Source: Deltaproteobacteria bacterium
Lineage (GTDB): Bacteria > Desulfobacterota > WTBG01 > CAIYCZ01 > CAIRTM01
Assembly (NCBI GenBank): GCA_016875025.1
Contig: VGSH01000014.1
Location: 1-42,073 of the forward strand
Direction of reading: 5' to 3'
DNA length: 42,073 nucleotides
The notes beneath the pieces are model-generated. The model made no database searches. It worked only from the letters and a program-made list of their open reading frames with translations, and was not told the DNA's origin. Positions within the stretch are counted from its first letter, which is position 1. Each line of letters opens with the position of its first letter. Below, piece by piece: positions 39,736 through 42,073 of this stretch. The translations under genes and the position numbers were made by a program.

Positions 39736-42073
39736 ATGAAAAGAAAACCCCGCACCCGACCGCGCCGCCGCAGGCCCTCAATCGGCAGGCGCCTGTTTAT
39801 CTTTGCGGTAAAGCTCGCCGTGTATGCATGCCTGCTTGGCGCGGGGGTGCTGACGATCTACACCCTGTATGTGTCCGAGCAGGTTCAGGAGCGCTTTGCG
39901 GGCAGGCGCTGGAGCATCCCCTCGCGCGTGTATTCTGACACGACCCTGCTCTATCCGGGCAGGCCCGCCACTGCCGCCCTGCTGGAAAGCACGCTCAAAA
40001 ACCTCAGCTACCGCCCCGTGCAGCGCATGCCGGATGCACCCGGTGAATACCGCGTGCGCGGCTCTTCAATCGAGATCAGCCTGCGAGAGCTTACCGTTCC
40101 CGGCCGCCAGCGCCCGGCATTTCCCGTGCGCATACAGCTCGCCGGCGGACAGATTGAATCCATCCGCGACTGCCTGAATGAAGAGCCCCTGCACACGCTT
40201 GAGCTTGAACCCGAAGAAGTGATGCTGTTTTTCGGGCCGCTCCGCGAGCAGCGCGAACTGATCGCCCTCGGCAGCATGCCGCCGCACCTTCTCCATGCCG
40301 TACTTGCGGCCGAGGACCGGCGCTTCTATGAACATGCCGGCATCGACCCGGTGGGTATCCTGCGGGCCGCGCTCATCAATCTGCGCCACGGCGGCGTGCG
40401 CGCCGGCGGATCGACCATAACGCAGCAGCTGGCAAAATGCTATTTTCTGACACCGGAGCGCTCGTTTCTGCGCAAGTTCAAGGAGCTCTGCATCGCGCTG
40501 AGCATGGAGCTGCGCTACAGCAAGGATGAAATCCTTGAAATTTACCTCAATGAAATCTACCTCGGACAGAAGGGCTCGGTGTCGATCAGCGGCATAGCCG
40601 AAGCGTCAAAATTCTATTTCGGCAAACGCGCCGAAGACCTCTCCGTTGCTGAAGCGGCAACCATTGCCGGGCTTATCCGCGCGCCCAACCGGTATTCACC
40701 CTACGCGGACGCAGAGCGAAGCCGCGAGCGGCGCAACGCGGTGATTGCCGCCATGCAGGAAAACGGCTGGCTCTCTGCTGACGATGGGCGCGCAGCCGGC
40801 GAAGCGCCGATCGAGACCGCCGGGTATACAGCGCGGCCCCGCATCGCCGCCTACTTCATGGACTATGTCGCCCGGCAGCTGCATGAGCTCTATTCCGCTG
40901 ATGATCTTGCGAACCTGGGCCTTTCGATCCATACCACGATTGATGCGCAGGTGCAGCGCTCAGCCGAGCAGGCCCTTGAGCGCGGATTGAAAAGACTTGA
41001 AGCGCGTTTCCCACAGTTTAAAAGCCCGGACCCCGACAAAAAGCTGCAGGGAGCTATCGTGGTCATGCAGCCGCGCACCGGCGCTATTCTCGCCATGGTC
41101 GGCGGCCGCGATTACGGCGAAAGCCAGTTCAACCGCATCACCCAGGCCCGCCGCCAGCCCGGCAGCGCTTTCAAGCCGATCGTCTACCTGAGCGCCCTTG
41201 ACCGCCTGACCCCCGCGACCATGCTCTCAAATGAGCCGGTCACCTACAACCTGCACGGCCGGCTGTGGTCGCCGAAAAACTATGATGACAAAGCCCCGCC
41301 ACAGCTGCTGCTGCGCGACGCGCTGGCCCTGTCGGTCAACCGTGCGGCTGTCGCTGCCGCCATGCAGACCGGGCTGGAACGCATCATTGCCTGCGCACGC
41401 TCGCTCGGTATCACCTCAAAGCTTGAGCCCTATCCATCCATGGCACTGGGTTCATTTGAAATAATCCCGCTCGAGCTTGCCCGGGCCTACTGCTGTTTTG
41501 CTGCCGACGGGATGCTGCCCTACCCGCGCGCCCTCAGTCTGGTCACCGATGAACAGGGGCGCATCCTTGAGCAGCGCCACATGGAGATCAAACGGGCTAT
41601 CACGCCCGCGAAAGCTTTTCTGATCAGCTCGCTGCTGCAAAGCGTCGTGAGCGACGGCACCGCGCGCGGACTTCGCGCAATGGGCGTTACGTTTCCATCA
41701 GCCGGCAAAACCGGAACCACCGATGACAATCGCGATGCCTGGTATGTCGGCTACACTCCCGATATCGTCGCGCTTGTGTGGGTCGGCTTTGATGACGGAC
41801 GCAATGTACGCTCGACCGGCTCAGGAGCTGCGCTGCCGATCTGGGCGGAGCTGATGCTGGCGATCCCGCAGCATATTTCCGGGACCTGGCTGGCACAGCC
41901 TCCGGGCATCATCCGCTTTACAATCTGCAGGCGCTCCGGCATGCCGGCCGATTCCGGCGCATGTTCCGAGACACGCGTTGAGTACTTTCTGACCGAGAAC
42001 GTGCCCGACCAAACCTGCACGATGTGCCGCAGCACCGGAGCCGGCAACCGTATACAGAACTTCATGAAAGGAA
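39736..42073 (+). CDS. Class A penicillin-binding protein, PBP1b type (3' end outside window)
   Basis: 779 residues visible, still open at the window edge. A very basic cytoplasmic tail (KRKPRTRPRRRRPSIGRR) and one membrane helix (about 20-45) precede a UB2H-like domain. The GT51 glycosyltransferase has catalytic E193 in EDRRFYEHAGID and GGSTITQQLAK. The transpeptidase has S477-x-x-K480 (PGSAFKPI), S533-V-N535 and K658-T-G-T. It polymerises lipid II and crosslinks the strands. The C-terminus contains CRRSGMPADSGAC and TCTMC, Cys-rich as in some PBP1b relatives. The start at 39736 gives the basic tail; the ribosome site is weak (GGA). Confidence 0.95.
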   Translation, partial: MKRKPRTRPRRRRPSIGRRLFIFAVKLAVYACLLGAGVLTIYTLYVSEQVQERFAGRRWSIPSRVYSDTTLLYPGRPATAALLESTLKNLSYRPVQRMPDAPGEYRVRGSSIEISLRELTVPGRQRPAFPVRIQLAGGQIESIRDCLNEEPLHTLELEPEEVMLFFGPLREQRELIALGSMPPHLLHAVLAAEDRRFYEHAGIDPVGILRAALINLRHGGVRAGGSTITQQLAKCYFLTPERSFLRKFKELCIALSMELRYSKDEILEIYLNEIYLGQKGSVSISGIAEASKFYFGKRAEDLSVAEAATIAGLIRAPNRYSPYADAERSRERRNAVIAAMQENGWLSADDGRAAGEAPIETAGYTARPRIAAYFMDYVARQLHELYSADDLANLGLSIHTTIDAQVQRSAEQALERGLKRLEARFPQFKSPDPDKKLQGAIVVMQPRTGAILAMVGGRDYGESQFNRITQARRQPGSAFKPIVYLSALDRLTPATMLSNEPVTYNLHGRLWSPKNYDDKAPPQLLLRDALALSVNRAAVAAAMQTGLERIIACARSLGITSKLEPYPSMALGSFEIIPLELARAYCCFAADGMLPYPRALSLVTDEQGRILEQRHMEIKRAITPAKAFLISSLLQSVVSDGTARGLRAMGVTFPSAGKTGTTDDNRDAWYVGYTPDIVALVWVGFDDGRNVRSTGSGAALPIWAELMLAIPQHISGTWLAQPPGIIRFTICRRSGMPADSGACSETRVEYFLTENVPDQTCTMCRSTGAGNRIQNFMKG

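Overview
The window reads as chromosomal DNA of a Gram-negative bacterium with high-GC codon use. Outer-membrane, periplasmic and lipoprotein signals are present (adaptor protein, SphA-like porin, lipoproteins, NlpD-like factor). The best lineage clue is a double-length UvrA of 1856 residues, which is characteristic of the PVC group (Chlamydiae, Verrucomicrobia, Lentisphaerae, Kiritimatiellae). The DapL-type lysine pathway enzyme and short intergenic repeats (GGAGTTCGGAG, GATNNC hexamers, GTGGACNNN nonamers) fit that group but do not prove it. No rRNA, tRNA or complete mobile element was seen.

Layout. 1-900: a CecR-like TetR repressor and the start of an HlyD-type adaptor, read leftward from a promoter covered by a double operator. 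1140-10050: a secreted MORN-repeat protein, ssb, then uvrA-murJ. 10107-11980: a LysR regulator and AEC permease (minus strand). 12202-17596: ruvC-ruvA-ruvB, a receiver-histidine kinase protein and a YyaL/SPATA20-like protein, tightly packed. 17612-24877: zinc-ribbon protein, SphA-like outer-membrane protein, PNPOx-like protein with trpB2, an acetyltransferase, two small glycosyltransferases and aquaporin Z. 24878-26975: repeat-rich, gene-poor DNA with two small conserved proteins. 26976-29751: TM2 protein, a C45-type Ntn-hydrolase lipoprotein, a 39-residue membrane microprotein and a membrane-anchored protein.

29782-30218 holds three tandem copies of a ~148-bp element. Each encodes, on the minus strand, a hairpin, a linker and an intrinsic terminator, with a good promoter upstream. 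Differences between copies keep base pairing only in minus-strand RNA. This is the strongest candidate for something undescribed: tandem small RNAs or a tandem attenuator. 30331-35442: dapL, a radical SAM protein, nlpD-like and surE genes, and an unidentified anchored protein with a near-consensus promoter.

35537-36270 is a decayed type I-C CRISPR locus: four full repeats and one degenerate repeat, a leader, and a broken cas2 with no other cas gene nearby. 37193-37997 is a Fic toxin and its small antitoxin, arranged tail to tail. 38095-42073 holds a hotdog thioesterase, a promoter with an unexplained ~250-nt leader, a DUF502 membrane protein and a class A penicillin-binding protein cut by the window edge.

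The housekeeping themes are DNA repair and recombination (ssb, uvrA, ruvCAB), envelope growth (murJ, dapL, NlpD-like, PBP1) and stress or defence remnants (CRISPR, Fic).
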